Assembly: GCA_001709035.1 (NCBI GenBank)
Contig: LVKA01000008.1
Location: 1-64,000, forward strand
Length of the DNA: 64,000 bases
Direction: 5' to 3'
Source of the DNA: Candidatus Thiodiazotropha endoloripes
GTDB lineage: Bacteria; Pseudomonadota; Gammaproteobacteria; Chromatiales; Chromatiaceae
Shown: piece by piece, positions 1 to 7,852 of the stretch
Numbering within the stretch: position 1 is the stretch's first letter
Layout of the letters: each line of letters begins with the position of its first letter
The notes under the pieces: generated by a model
What the model was told of the DNA's origin: nothing
What the model saw: only the letters and a program-made list of their open reading frames with translations
Database searches by the model: none
Program-made: the position numbers and the translations under genes

Positions 1-64
1 ACGGGCTTCATTTTATCAACTCTCCATTTAGAGGCAGGGATCGGCTATCAGTACTCAAATTCAA

Positions 65-151
65 CCATACAAGGCAATTTCACACGGAAGTCAAAAAGCG
101 CCGTTCGTTCCTCTCTATGCTTTTTGCCTCCGGTGAATTGCGACGTTATGT
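65..151 (+). other. attC recombination site 1 (integron cassette)
   Basis: An imperfect inverted repeat whose right arm ends in the core box GTTATGT (145-151) and whose left arm begins ACCATAC (65-71). The arms pair well internally: CAATTTCACACGG...TCAAAAAGC on the left matches GCTTTTTG...CCGGTGAATTG on the right, which is the layout of an attC (59-be) folded strand. The left core is degenerate (TAC instead of AAC). It marks the 3' end of a cassette that starts left of the window. Confidence 0.75.
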
Positions 152-163
152 GTCCTTAGCATC

Positions 164-505
164 ATGAACATCGCAGATATCGAATCATATTTTGGGCAAG
201 CTATACCACGCTCATACAAAGAGTTTCTTTCAAATCATGAGAAAGAAATGGAAGGTGATGTATATTTATATCTACTCAAAGATCTGATCGAACGAAATGA
301 TTGCTATGAAACCAAAACATACGCAAAAGGTTACATCAATATAGGGAATAATGGCGGTGGAGAAGCCTTCATTATCGAGCTTGGAAAAGATGACCCAGAA
401 GTATCAATTGTGGGGCATGGTAGTATGGACCCGGCATTGAAAGAATTTGTATATTCTAGTTTTAGCAGCTGGATAGCTTCTGGCTTTGAATATGAAGAAG
501 AGTAA
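164..505 (+). CDS. SUKH (SMI1/KNR4) family protein, cassette-borne
   Basis: A 113-residue acidic protein resembling the SMI1/KNR4 (SUKH) superfamily. It has an N-terminal helix with the IPRSYKEFL signature (the usual LP..Y..FL motif), a central NIGNNGGGEAFII strand pair, and an acidic C-terminal helix ending in EYEEE. In bacteria SUKH proteins are mostly immunity proteins that neutralise nuclease toxins of contact-dependent or polymorphic toxin systems; no toxin is visible here. The gene fills one integron cassette: it begins 12 bp after the core box of attC 1, and its stop lies 2 bp before attC 2. No strong Shine-Dalgarno sequence is visible, so expression may depend on an upstream integron promoter. 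The family call is by motif recognition. Confidence 0.75.
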   Translation: MNIADIESYFGQAIPRSYKEFLSNHEKEMEGDVYLYLLKDLIERNDCYETKTYAKGYINIGNNGGGEAFIIELGKDDPEVSIVGHGSMDPALKEFVYSSFSSWIASGFEYEEE

Positions 506-507
506 AC

Positions 508-568
508 ACATAACCAGCAGCTGCAGCGGACCGTCGCAACGCTCCTCCCGCTGAGCTGGGCGTTAAGA
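508..568 (+). other. attC recombination site 2
   Basis: A 61-bp imperfect palindrome directly after the first SUKH gene. The left core ACATAAC (508-514) faces the right core GTTAAGA (562-568). The left arm CAGCAGCTGCAGCGGA pairs with the right arm TCCCGCTGAGCTG, with unpaired bases on one side only, as in functional attC sites. This is one of the two clearest sites in the array. Confidence 0.88.
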
Positions 569-583
569 ATCCAAGGAGAGCAT

Positions 584-967
584 GTGCAATTATCGGCTGA
601 AGTTATTGATCACATTGAATCCGAAATCGGACTAAACTTGCCAATTGATGTACGAAATAAATACCTAGAGACAAATGGATTTTTAGGTCCGACAAATATT
701 CAATTGCTCTTTAGCTACAATGAAGACCCCTCGTTAGATATTATTAAGTTCAATAAGTTTTTACAGTCTGAAGAATGGCTTCCTGATAATCTTAAGGAAT
801 TGGTTGTTGTTGGTATAGATGGTGTAGGCGGTAATATCGGATACGATCATAGAATTAACAAGGGTGTACTGTGGTATCCAGTCGAAGGAGAACACTACGA
901 CCTGGTAGAGAATTCCGTGAGTGACGTTTGGGAAGCAGTTATTAAATTATATGAAGAAGATTCTTAA
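584..967 (+). CDS. Second SUKH (SMI1/KNR4) family protein, cassette-borne
   Basis: A 127-residue acidic protein with the SUKH layout: an N-terminal helix, LPIDVRNKYLETNGF near residue 18, a central VVVGIDGVGGNIGYDH segment near residue 75, and an acidic C-terminal helix. It starts with GTG at 584, chosen because AAGGAGAG (572-579) sits at correct spacing. The overlapping ATG at 582 is out of frame. It is a different subfamily from the SUKH gene at 164-505, so the pair is not a recent duplication. It fills the cassette between attC 2 and attC 3, and its stop codon overlaps the left core of attC 3. The likely role is immunity to an unseen toxin, inferred from the family. Confidence 0.77.
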   Translation: MQLSAEVIDHIESEIGLNLPIDVRNKYLETNGFLGPTNIQLLFSYNEDPSLDIIKFNKFLQSEEWLPDNLKELVVVGIDGVGGNIGYDHRINKGVLWYPVEGEHYDLVENSVSDVWEAVIKLYEEDS

Positions 968-1040
968 CAAGTACCTCCACAGGAAAAACAAAATCGCCGC
1001 TGCGCTCTGCTTTTGTTTCCCTGTGAGGTAAGCGTTATGC
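962..1040 (+). other. attC recombination site 3
   Basis: A 79-bp site. The left core TTCTTAAC overlaps the stop codon of the preceding gene and the right core is GTTATGC (1034-1040). The arms pair over a long stretch: CACAGGAAAAACAAAA on the left with TTTTGTTTCCCTGTG on the right, capped by CGCTGCGCTCTG. This is the best-preserved attC in the window. The cleavage point after G1034 coincides with the last base of the opposing parE stop codon (1035-1037). Confidence 0.9.
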
Positions 1041-1337
1041 CTCAAAGAACTTGGAAGAGACATCCATGTGTTTATGAAGAATTCGAATTATCTCTACGCA
1101 TTCGGTACCAGAGATCCTGTAATAGATTACGTGGCTGATCACTGGGAATTTTCTATATCCAGGTCTTATATAGTCACAAGCACTTCCGAGGTTTGGGTTG
1201 TCTGCCAACTGATGAAAGGAATCGTCAAATTGATGCAAGTATTTGTTGCGCTGATTTCTACCCCATCGCTTTTGGGTAAAAACGGCAATCGCCTTCAAAT
1301 CATCTTTCGCTCTGGCTTTAAGCTTGAAGGTGGGCAT
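1035..1337 (-). CDS. parE: ParE/RelE family toxin
   Basis: A 100-residue basic protein of the ParE branch of the RelE/ParE superfamily. It has the N-terminal KLKARAKDDLKAIAVFTQKRWG helix pair, a central RPGYRKFPVISHVIYYRI strand block and a C-terminal EIIRILHKHMDV strand, the normal order and length. ParE toxins poison DNA gyrase. The start is ATG at 1337, which overlaps the antitoxin stop (TGATG), so the two are translationally coupled. The stop codon occupies 1035-1037, inside the attC 3 core, so the cassette boundary supplies the end of the gene. It lies antisense to the other cassette genes, as stabilising toxin-antitoxin cassettes often do. Confidence 0.88.
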   Translation of the reverse strand: MPTFKLKARAKDDLKAIAVFTQKRWGRNQRNKYLHQFDDSFHQLADNPNLGSACDYIRPGYRKFPVISHVIYYRISGTECVEIIRILHKHMDVSSKFFEA

Positions 1338-1576
1338 CAATGAGAATCGTCATCAAGTTCAGAAATCAGCCCGTCGAGGGAATACTCTACAAAATCGCTA
1401 GATTCGCCTTCATCCAGCATTTTTCGAAGTGCAACAAGTTTTGTCTCCTCTTCCTCAAGCAACCTCAAACCTGCACGCACAACCTCACTGGTAGAAGAAA
1501 ATCTTCCGTTTTTCAATTGGTTATCAATAAAAGAGTTAAAGTGTTCATTAAGGGTAATGCTCGTGTTCTTGCTCAT
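1337..1576 (-). CDS. parD: ParD-type antitoxin
   Basis: A 79-residue antitoxin preceding and overlapping parE. The N-terminus (TSITLNEHFNSFID) is a ribbon-helix-helix DNA-binding fold. The SSTSEVVRAGLRLLEEEE helix is characteristic of the ParD/CC2985 family, and the acidic tail (GLISELDDDSH) is the part that wraps the toxin. It normally represses its own promoter with ParE; the promoter should lie in 1577-1620, to the left of attC 4. With parE it forms an autonomous toxin-antitoxin cassette that needs no integron promoter. Confidence 0.88.
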   Translation of the reverse strand: MSKNTSITLNEHFNSFIDNQLKNGRFSSTSEVVRAGLRLLEEEETKLVALRKMLDEGESSDFVEYSLDGLISELDDDSH

Positions 1577-1620
1577 CTGCTTAGCCTAAGGTTGATACCA
1601 ATATTTGGTACTATAGTCAG

Positions 1621-1707
1621 GCATAACAAGGGGGTCAAGCCGCTCGTTGCACTCGCTAGGACTCTCCGCAGCTATGCTGCTCCGTGCCTCTTACCCCAAC
1701 GTTTGGC
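1621..1707 (+). other. attC recombination site 4
   Basis: An 87-bp site closing the parDE cassette. The left core GCATAAC (1621-1627) followed by AAGGGGGTCAAG faces CTCTTACCCCAAC followed by the right core GTTTGGC (1701-1707). The outer arms pair; the middle is less regular than in sites 2 and 3. The following GNAT gene starts about 30 bp later. Confidence 0.78.
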
Positions 1708-1734
1708 AGCAAATAACCAGTTCATCAAATCGCA

Positions 1735-2355
1735 TTGAAGATGGATATAAAAGAAAAAACAATATTACTTAGGCCGGCAAAACCGGAATTTGAAGAGGGT
1801 TTGCAATTCGCTCATTACCTCGATCAGGCTGCAGAAGGGTTTTTCCGAATTATGCTGGGCCGAGAATCAGAAAGCATTATCGCTACAGCATACATTGATG
1901 GAGGGCATTCACTCTCCTATGAGCATGTGATTTTTGCCGAAGTTGATACAAAAATAGTCGGTATGAGTTCATCATTTACTGAAAAACAACAGCGTATGTT
2001 TTCTGAAGAGCCACTACAAAGTGCTGCAAAAAGAAACGTTATTCGACTGAAACTTATGCGGATCCTTTTTGCGCCAATATGGCGTATCCTTGAGACTATC
2101 CCTGAGGGTGATTTCTACGTACAGGGACTCGCTATCGAACCGGAATTCAGAGGAGTAGGTATTGGCTCACTTCTCATGAAGGACATTGAGAATCGGGCCA
2201 AAGCAAGCGGCTCAAACAGGCTGAGTTTGGATGTTTCAGCAAAAAATGATGGTGCAAGGAGATTGTACAAGCGGCTTGGAATGGTCGCGTCTTCGGCATG
2301 GCCAAATTCACGATTTCTCCCAACAGTGTTCATTAGAATGTCTAAAGATTTGTAG
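1735..2355 (+). CDS. GNAT family N-acetyltransferase
   Basis: A 206-residue protein with the GNAT fold. The acetyl-CoA pyrophosphate-binding loop is RGVGIGSLLM near residue 138, preceded by the strand FYVQGLAIEPEF and followed by LSLDVSAKNDGARRLYKRLGM, the usual motif A/B layout. The substrate is unknown. The annotated TTG at 1735 is only two codons before an ATG at 1741; neither has a strong Shine-Dalgarno sequence. It is the last gene of the cassette array and follows attC 4, but no attC could be found after its stop. It may be an array-terminal cassette with a lost attC, or the chromosomal gene next to the array. Acetyltransferases are frequent integron cargo. Confidence 0.82.
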   Translation: MKMDIKEKTILLRPAKPEFEEGLQFAHYLDQAAEGFFRIMLGRESESIIATAYIDGGHSLSYEHVIFAEVDTKIVGMSSSFTEKQQRMFSEEPLQSAAKRNVIRLKLMRILFAPIWRILETIPEGDFYVQGLAIEPEFRGVGIGSLLMKDIENRAKASGSNRLSLDVSAKNDGARRLYKRLGMVASSAWPNSRFLPTVFIRMSKDL

Positions 2356-2835
2356 TTATGACATTTGCACGTCTTATCGTTGCATTCAGGAATTGGTTAT
2401 CTAGCATCGGTTAAGTTTAAGAGTTTGGTGGTACGAAATAGTCTGTGACTGTGATAGCGGGGAATGAGTAATCGAATGGGCAGCTCAGTGATTGAGTTAA
2501 TTCAGAACAATAGTAGTGGTTAAGCGCCTTTCAATGTGCGTTCTGTTAATGCTGATATCTGCAAATGTAGTTGTACATTCATATATTAATGATAAGAATA
2601 CACTTGCTAAACGAGCAAAAACAATTTTGTCTCCTTAGGGTTTAAGTTTGATGGGTTCTATTGTACGTAGGAACTACAACAAATTTAGAGAGCAACAGAT
2701 CAACTTATTTCGTCGCTTACGCCAGTGGTGGCTGAATAATGAACAGATGCTCATCAATGGAAAATAGTGTTCGATGCGGGTTGAAGTAAGAATGGTGCTT
2801 GTGGAATTGTGGCGATGCGGTCAGTCGAGGCTGGC
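2356..2835. other. Intergenic gap at the right edge of the cassette array
   Basis: About 480 bp with low-complexity AT-rich stretches. A GTTATGA box at 2355-2361 and a GTTAAGC at about 2519 resemble attC right cores, but no pairing left arm was found. No gene, RNA or convincing terminator was recognised. Confidence 0.5.
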
Positions 2836-5274
2836 TCAACTCATCAAGGCTCCAGGCTGAGTATCGCCGAGGATGAAGGCGAGAGCCTCGCCCGGTGGCA
2901 TTGGTGGTGCATAGAGATAACCTTGTGCCTGATCGCATTGGTAGTCTCGTAGGATATTGGCCTGAGTCTCGTTTTCCACCCCCTCGGCAATCACCCTTAG
3001 ATCCATGTGGTGGGCCAGGGAGACGATCGACGCGGAGATGATGGCGTCATTGGGATCCTGGGCGATGTCCTGGATGAAGGAGCGATCGATCTTCAGGGTG
3101 GAGATGGGGAAACGCTTCAGATAGCTCAGGGATGAGTAGCCAGTGCCGAAGTCGTCGATTGCCAGTCTGACCCCGAGGGTGCTGAGCTTCTGCATGATCT
3201 GGATAGCGGTATCCACATCCCCCATGATCATGCTTTCGGTGATTTCGAGTTCCAGCTTGGCCGGCTCTATGTGGGTCACCTGAAGAACCTGTTCTACCTT
3301 CTCCACAAAGCTGTTGTCTAGGAACTGTTGGGCCGACAGATTGACCGATATCTGCAACCGGTTTGCACCGGCACTCTCCCACTGCTTGAGTTGACGGCAG
3401 GACTCCAGGAGTACCCACTGACCAATTTCAAAGATATGACCGGTACGCTCGGCAAAGGGGATGAACCGGTCCGGGCTCAGGAGTCCTTTTTTTGGATGTT
3501 GCCAGCGCACCAGCGCCTCAAAACCCAGCAGATCACCATTCGCCAGATCGACCACCGGTTGGTAGTGCAGGCGTAATTCATTCCGGGTCACCGCTTTACG
3601 CAGCAGGATTTCCATATCGAGCTGTTCGTGGATCTGCTGGTTCAGTTCAGGGGTATAGAACTGTATGTAGCCTCCCGCTTTATGCTCTTTCGCCCGATGC
3701 AGGGCTATTTCGGCGCAGTTGGTCAGCTCCAGTGTCTGGCGGCTGTCCACCGGTGCGACGGCAACTCCGATACTGGCGCTGAAGACATACTCCTGGTCAT
3801 TGAACATGATCGGTTTGCCAATCAACGCATTGAGCTTGTTGATGGCGTTTAATATGCCTTCCAACTGCTTGAAGGGGTCAAGTAGGATGGCAAACTCGTC
3901 GCTGCCGACCCGCGCCACCGAATCGTTGCTGCGGGTAGCGCTTTTCAGTCTCTCCGCAATCTGGATCAGTAACCGGTCGCCCTGGGATTGACCAAGACTT
4001 TCGTTAAACGTCTTGAAGCGGTCGATGTCGAGCATCAAGACACCGATCATACCGCCACTGTGCTCGAGAATTTTCAGGGATTGTTCCAAGCGGTCGTTGA
4101 ACAGTATCCGGTTGGCCAGGCCGGTCAGTTGGTCGTGGTTGACCAGATGCTGAATGGTGGCATTTTTTTCCAAGAGTTTGAGTTCCAGGGTCTGCCGGTC
4201 GGTGATGTCACGATGGCTCTCGATCACACCGGTCAGCTCACCGTTGGCATCCAGCATGGGAGAGCCGAGTATTTCGATGGTACGCTGATTGCCGCTGCTA
4301 TCGGCAAGGTTATGGATCAGCAGTTGGGGCTTCAGGGTTTTCTTCACCAATTCTACCGGGCAGGTGACTTCCTGATTACTGCAGGGCTTATCCAGGTCGT
4401 GGATCAGGTTGTAACAGTAGCGGCTGTTGAGGCGCTGCCCATATTTCTCCTGTGAGGCGCGATTCTCCAGCAATACCCGCAGATCGAGATCCACTACCAG
4501 GATTGGATCGTTGACTCCGTCGATGATCCGCTGCAGAAAGGTACGCTCCTGATCAAGCGCCTGTTCGCTCGTCTTCAGTTCGTTGACCTGCTGCGCCAGT
4601 CGGTCCGCCATGCTATTGAATGCCATGGTCAGCTGCCCCAGCTCATCCTGGCTTTTCAGGTTAACCCGGCTCTCCAGGTTACCGTTGGCCAGCTGTTTAC
4701 TGGCCCTGGTCAGCTGGTTGAGCGGGCGACTGAAATAGTGGCCGAACCACATGAAGGAGCCGAGACTGATGAGAATGATCAGTGAGGCGGCCAGCAGTGA
4801 ACGGTTCAGCCACTTGACCATCAGCTCCTGATAGGAAGAGAGGTTGATGCCGACCCGGATTCTGCCGTAGATGACATCGGAGAGATAGATCGATGAGGCA
4901 AAATCGTAGACGCCATCGTCGAGCCAGAGATCCGGCAGCGTGTCTATCGTCGGTAAGGGTTTTTCTGAATTGATACTGACGCTGGCGATGTTTCGTCCCT
5001 GCTCATCTTCCAGGAGCAGATAGAGGAGTTTCTGTTCTTTCTGCATCTGTTCGAGAAAGAGCTGTGCCTGGGCCAGGTCACGGGTTACCAGGGTTGGCCC
5101 CAGAGAGGTTTCGAGCAGGGAGCTGACCAGCTCTTTGTCCCTTTTCAGGTCGTTATTCAGATGGCGCTCGTGGGTGGCGATACCGATATAGAGAATGCTG
5201 CTGATCAGGCTCAGTTCCAATAGCAACAGCAGGCCGCTTATTTTCAGGGTGAAGGGCAGGCTTGAGAGTTTCAA
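2836..5274 (-). CDS. Membrane HAMP-PAS-GGDEF-EAL c-di-GMP phosphodiesterase
   Basis: An 812-residue inner-membrane signalling protein. It has a TM helix at about 10-30, a periplasmic sensor region to about 155, a second TM (SLLAASLIILISLGSFMWF), a HAMP domain at about 180-232, a PAS domain at about 245-365, GGDEF at about 378-540 and EAL at about 550-800. The GGDEF signature reads GSDEF, so cyclase activity is doubtful. The EAL half keeps EALVRW, NLSAQQF, EITES, DDFGTGYSS and EGVE and should hydrolyse c-di-GMP. Its start overlaps the stop of the upstream PhnD-like gene by 4 bp, so the two are co-translated. The periplasmic binding protein probably delivers a ligand signal to this protein's periplasmic loop, although that is inference. 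Confidence 0.92.
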   Translation of the reverse strand: MKLSSLPFTLKISGLLLLLELSLISSILYIGIATHERHLNNDLKRDKELVSSLLETSLGPTLVTRDLAQAQLFLEQMQKEQKLLYLLLEDEQGRNIASVSINSEKPLPTIDTLPDLWLDDGVYDFASSIYLSDVIYGRIRVGINLSSYQELMVKWLNRSLLAASLIILISLGSFMWFGHYFSRPLNQLTRASKQLANGNLESRVNLKSQDELGQLTMAFNSMADRLAQQVNELKTSEQALDQERTFLQRIIDGVNDPILVVDLDLRVLLENRASQEKYGQRLNSRYCYNLIHDLDKPCSNQEVTCPVELVKKTLKPQLLIHNLADSSGNQRTIEILGSPMLDANGELTGVIESHRDITDRQTLELKLLEKNATIQHLVNHDQLTGLANRILFNDRLEQSLKILEHSGGMIGVLMLDIDRFKTFNESLGQSQGDRLLIQIAERLKSATRSNDSVARVGSDEFAILLDPFKQLEGILNAINKLNALIGKPIMFNDQEYVFSASIGVAVAPVDSRQTLELTNCAEIALHRAKEHKAGGYIQFYTPELNQQIHEQLDMEILLRKAVTRNELRLHYQPVVDLANGDLLGFEALVRWQHPKKGLLSPDRFIPFAERTGHIFEIGQWVLLESCRQLKQWESAGANRLQISVNLSAQQFLDNSFVEKVEQVLQVTHIEPAKLELEITESMIMGDVDTAIQIMQKLSTLGVRLAIDDFGTGYSSLSYLKRFPISTLKIDRSFIQDIAQDPNDAIISASIVSLAHHMDLRVIAEGVENETQANILRDYQCDQAQGYLYAPPMPPGEALAFILGDTQPGALMS

Positions 5275-6248
5275 TGTCTGACCTCGCCCTGCTGTCGGCG
5301 CAGTGCGGGAAGAAAAGGGTCCAGTGACTGCATGTCGTCATGGTTTGTTGGTCGTAAGCCCTGGTAGCCGAACTGATCGATGAACTTCCGCCCAGCCTCA
5401 CTGTTGTTGGCAAAGTCGAGGATGATCTCCGCCAGTCTGGCGCTTGAAGTTTTGTCCAGCTCCGGACTCACCTGATAGATGATCGGTGCAGTACGCCCGG
5501 GCAGGGTACCGGATATTTGACTTGAGCCGGTCAGTTTACGCAGTTTGCCAGCCAGTCTGTCCTGCAACTGATCCAGTGCTCTGGAAGAGATCACGGCAGC
5601 CTGGGTGTTGCCCTGAATGACATCCATGGCGGCAGAGCTGTGGGTTGGATGGTGGATCAGCTTGATATCAATACCTGGTTCAAGTCCCGACTCCTGGAAC
5701 ATCTGTGAGGCCATTTGTGTTATCAGGGCCGTGCGTGACGGTACACCCGCCGTGGCGCCACGCAGTTGGGAGATCTCAGTATAAGGGGCTTGCGATGAAA
5801 CCAGCAGTACCGCCTCAAGATCGGTTTGTGGGCGTAAAAGCGGCAGATAGCCGTAGTCGAGTTGTGCGACTCGGGCCATATGCGCGGCATTGATCACCAG
5901 TGTGTACTCTCCCTGTCGCAGCCGCTCCATGAAGCTGGTGTAGTCCGGTGCACTGACTACCCGCACCGGATGACCCAGCTGAGATGTCAGGGCTTTCGAC
6001 AGGGGCGCATAGAGCTGTACCAGCTTTTGCGGTGAAAGATAGGGAAAGATGGCGATTTCCCGTACGGAGGCCAGGCCGTAGGCTTGTGCCGGCGATAGGT
6101 TCAGGCTGATCAGCATCAACATGAATAAAACCAACCATCGATTGAGAGGTGATGTTGAACGGGATATTGTGCGGGTACAGCAGGACAATAGGTGGGCAGG
6201 ATCGAGCCTCGAATCTCTGATCAGCGGATAATTGGGTCGCCTCGTCAT
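5271..6248 (-). CDS. PhnD-like periplasmic substrate-binding protein
   Basis: A 325-residue protein of the phosphate/phosphite/phosphonate-binding (PhnD-like) family. A hydrophobic export segment (WLVLFMLMLISLNLSPAQA) is followed by REIAIFPYLSPQKLVQLYAPL, the typical start of the mature domain, then the hinge segment and a type II periplasmic fold. The annotated start leaves about 37 residues before the signal segment, so an internal start is possible. No transporter permease or ATPase is nearby. The only partner is the overlapping c-di-GMP phosphodiesterase, so this protein more likely acts as a sensor than as an importer. The ligand is unknown. Confidence 0.82.
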   Translation of the reverse strand: MTRRPNYPLIRDSRLDPAHLLSCCTRTISRSTSPLNRWLVLFMLMLISLNLSPAQAYGLASVREIAIFPYLSPQKLVQLYAPLSKALTSQLGHPVRVVSAPDYTSFMERLRQGEYTLVINAAHMARVAQLDYGYLPLLRPQTDLEAVLLVSSQAPYTEISQLRGATAGVPSRTALITQMASQMFQESGLEPGIDIKLIHHPTHSSAAMDVIQGNTQAAVISSRALDQLQDRLAGKLRKLTGSSQISGTLPGRTAPIIYQVSPELDKTSSARLAEIILDFANNSEAGRKFIDQFGYQGLRPTNHDDMQSLDPFLPALRRQQGEVRH

Positions 6249-6570
6249 GGTACGCGTCTGAGTATGCCTTGATTGTTATCGGTATGGGTTTCAACCGCCG
6301 GTGGTTACTGCGTATCTCGCCATACCCTGGCATACCGGCTCGCCAACTCCACGCTCTCAGTGGTATTGGCGAATCGCTAAGGATTTCAAAAGTATAGTGT
6401 GTCCAACATTTCAGTTCAAAAGATGTGGTTATATTGCTGCAGGTTGATACTTGTTGGGGGGGCTTCCGATTGTCCTGTCGAGAGGTTTTCAGGGAGACAC
6501 CGCCTTTTGATAAGGCGGTGTGTGAGCAGCTACTAGAATAGAATGCTTATTCGCCGGACTGGTCGATAAC
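6249..6570. other. Intergenic gap between prpF and the PhnD-like gene
   Basis: About 320 bp with no gene. It holds a hairpin at 6497-6521 and otherwise the upstream region of the PhnD-like gene. No clear promoter hexamers were recognised. Confidence 0.5.
6497..6521 (-). terminator. Hairpin downstream of prpF
   Basis: ACACCGCC and GGCGGTGT form an 8-bp perfect stem with a 9-base loop, 50 bp past the prpF stop. There is no clear T-tract on the minus strand, so termination is plausible but unproven. Confidence 0.45.
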
Positions 6571-7740
6571 CTAACCGGGTATTCTGACCCAGCCCTCCAT
6601 CAGGATGCGGGCACTTCGGCTCATCACCACCTTCTCCACAACCCAGTTACCCTGCTGTTGGGTTGCGGCAGCGCCCACTTTCAGGGTGCCTGAGGGATGT
6701 CCGAAGGTAACTGACTCCCGGTCTCCGCCACCGGCAGCCAGGTTGACCAGGGTGCCTGGGATGGCTGCGGCAGTTCCGATCGCCACGGCGGCGGTGCCCA
6801 TCATGGCATGGTGGAGCTTACCCATCGACAGGGCTCGTACATTCAGATCGATCTCTTCGGCTGCAATCGCTTTCCCGCTTGAAGCGGTATAGCCGGCAGC
6901 CGGTGCAACGAAAGCGACTTTCGGTGTGTGTTGCCGGGCTGCTGCCTCTGCCACATCATTGATCAGACCCATGCGGATTGCCCCATGGGCGCGGATGGTC
7001 TCGAAGCGCTCCAGTGCTGCCGGGTCGCCGTTGATCGCTTCCTGAAGTTCCATACCGGTATAGCCGATCTCATCCGCATTGAGAAAGATGGTGGGGATGC
7101 CGGCGTTGATCATGGTGGCTTTGAAGGTGCCGATGCCGGGTACTTCCAGATCGTCCACCAGGTTACCGGTGGGAAACATCGCTTCCGAAGGATCCACCGG
7201 GCTCATGAACTCGATCTTCACTTCAGCCGCAGGGAAGGTGACCCCGTCGAGTTCGAAGTCGCCGGTCTCCTGGACCTCGCCATTGGTGATCGGAACATGG
7301 GCGATGATGGTCTTTTGGATGTTCTTTTGCCAGATGCGTACCACGGCGATGCCGTTGTCAGGGACTCGCTCAGGGGCCACCAGGCCGCTGGCGATGGCGA
7401 AGGACCCTACGGCGGCGGTGAGGTTGCCGCAGTTGCCGCTCCAGTCGACGAAGGCCTTGTCGATGGCGACCTGGCCGAACAGATAGTCCACATCGTGATC
7501 CGGCTGATCGCTTTTCACCAGGATCACCGTTTTGCTGGTGCTGGAGGTGGCGCCGCCCATGCCGTCGGTCTGTTTGCCGTAGGGGTCGGGGCTGCCGATT
7601 ACTCTGAGCAGCAGCTGGTCGCGGGCTTCACCTGGTTGCTGGGCGGCTTCGGGCAGGTCGGTCAGGTTGAAGAAGACGCCTTTGCTGGTGCCGCCGCGCA
7701 TGTAGGTGGCGGGGATTTTGATTTGGGGTTTGTGGGGCAT
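6571..7740 (-). CDS. prpF: 2-methylaconitate cis-trans isomerase PrpF
   Basis: A 389-residue protein of the PrpF family. It isomerises the 2-methylaconitate formed by AcnD so that it can be hydrated to 2-methylisocitrate in propionate catabolism. Diagnostic segments are the N-terminal ATYMRGGTSKGVFF, GGATSSTSKT, the SGNCGNL block and a Gly-rich C-terminal region (GHPSGTLKVGA). Length matches the family. AAGGAG lies 10 bases before the ATG. It is the last gene of the methylcitrate cluster and is separated from acnD by a repeat-rich insert of about 1.3 kb holding four small ORFs and a DUF559 gene. That is unusual, because acnD and prpF are normally adjacent. Confidence 0.95.
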   Translation of the reverse strand: MPHKPQIKIPATYMRGGTSKGVFFNLTDLPEAAQQPGEARDQLLLRVIGSPDPYGKQTDGMGGATSSTSKTVILVKSDQPDHDVDYLFGQVAIDKAFVDWSGNCGNLTAAVGSFAIASGLVAPERVPDNGIAVVRIWQKNIQKTIIAHVPITNGEVQETGDFELDGVTFPAAEVKIEFMSPVDPSEAMFPTGNLVDDLEVPGIGTFKATMINAGIPTIFLNADEIGYTGMELQEAINGDPAALERFETIRAHGAIRMGLINDVAEAAARQHTPKVAFVAPAAGYTASSGKAIAAEEIDLNVRALSMGKLHHAMMGTAAVAIGTAAAIPGTLVNLAAGGGDRESVTFGHPSGTLKVGAAATQQQGNWVVEKVVMSRSARILMEGWVRIPG

Positions 7741-7852
7741 GGGGTTTTTGCTCCTTATTCCCGCTGATTTCCCCCCTCTCCCCCGGCCCCTCTCCCGCGA
7801 GGGGAGAGGGGGGTAAGAGGGTGGGTGCCAGTCAGGAATGAATCTGTTTTGT

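Noticed and set aside
1340-1738. A 132-codon plus-strand frame opposite parD and attC 4
   Set aside because: It runs antisense through parD and through an attC site; not a plausible gene.
2355-2525. GTTATGA and GTTAAGC boxes after the GNAT gene as a fifth attC
   Set aside because: No matching left core or pairing arm could be found at the right distance.
6928-7767. A 279-codon plus-strand frame opposite prpF
   Set aside because: A shadow frame of prpF with no recognisable product; the prpF motifs are clear.
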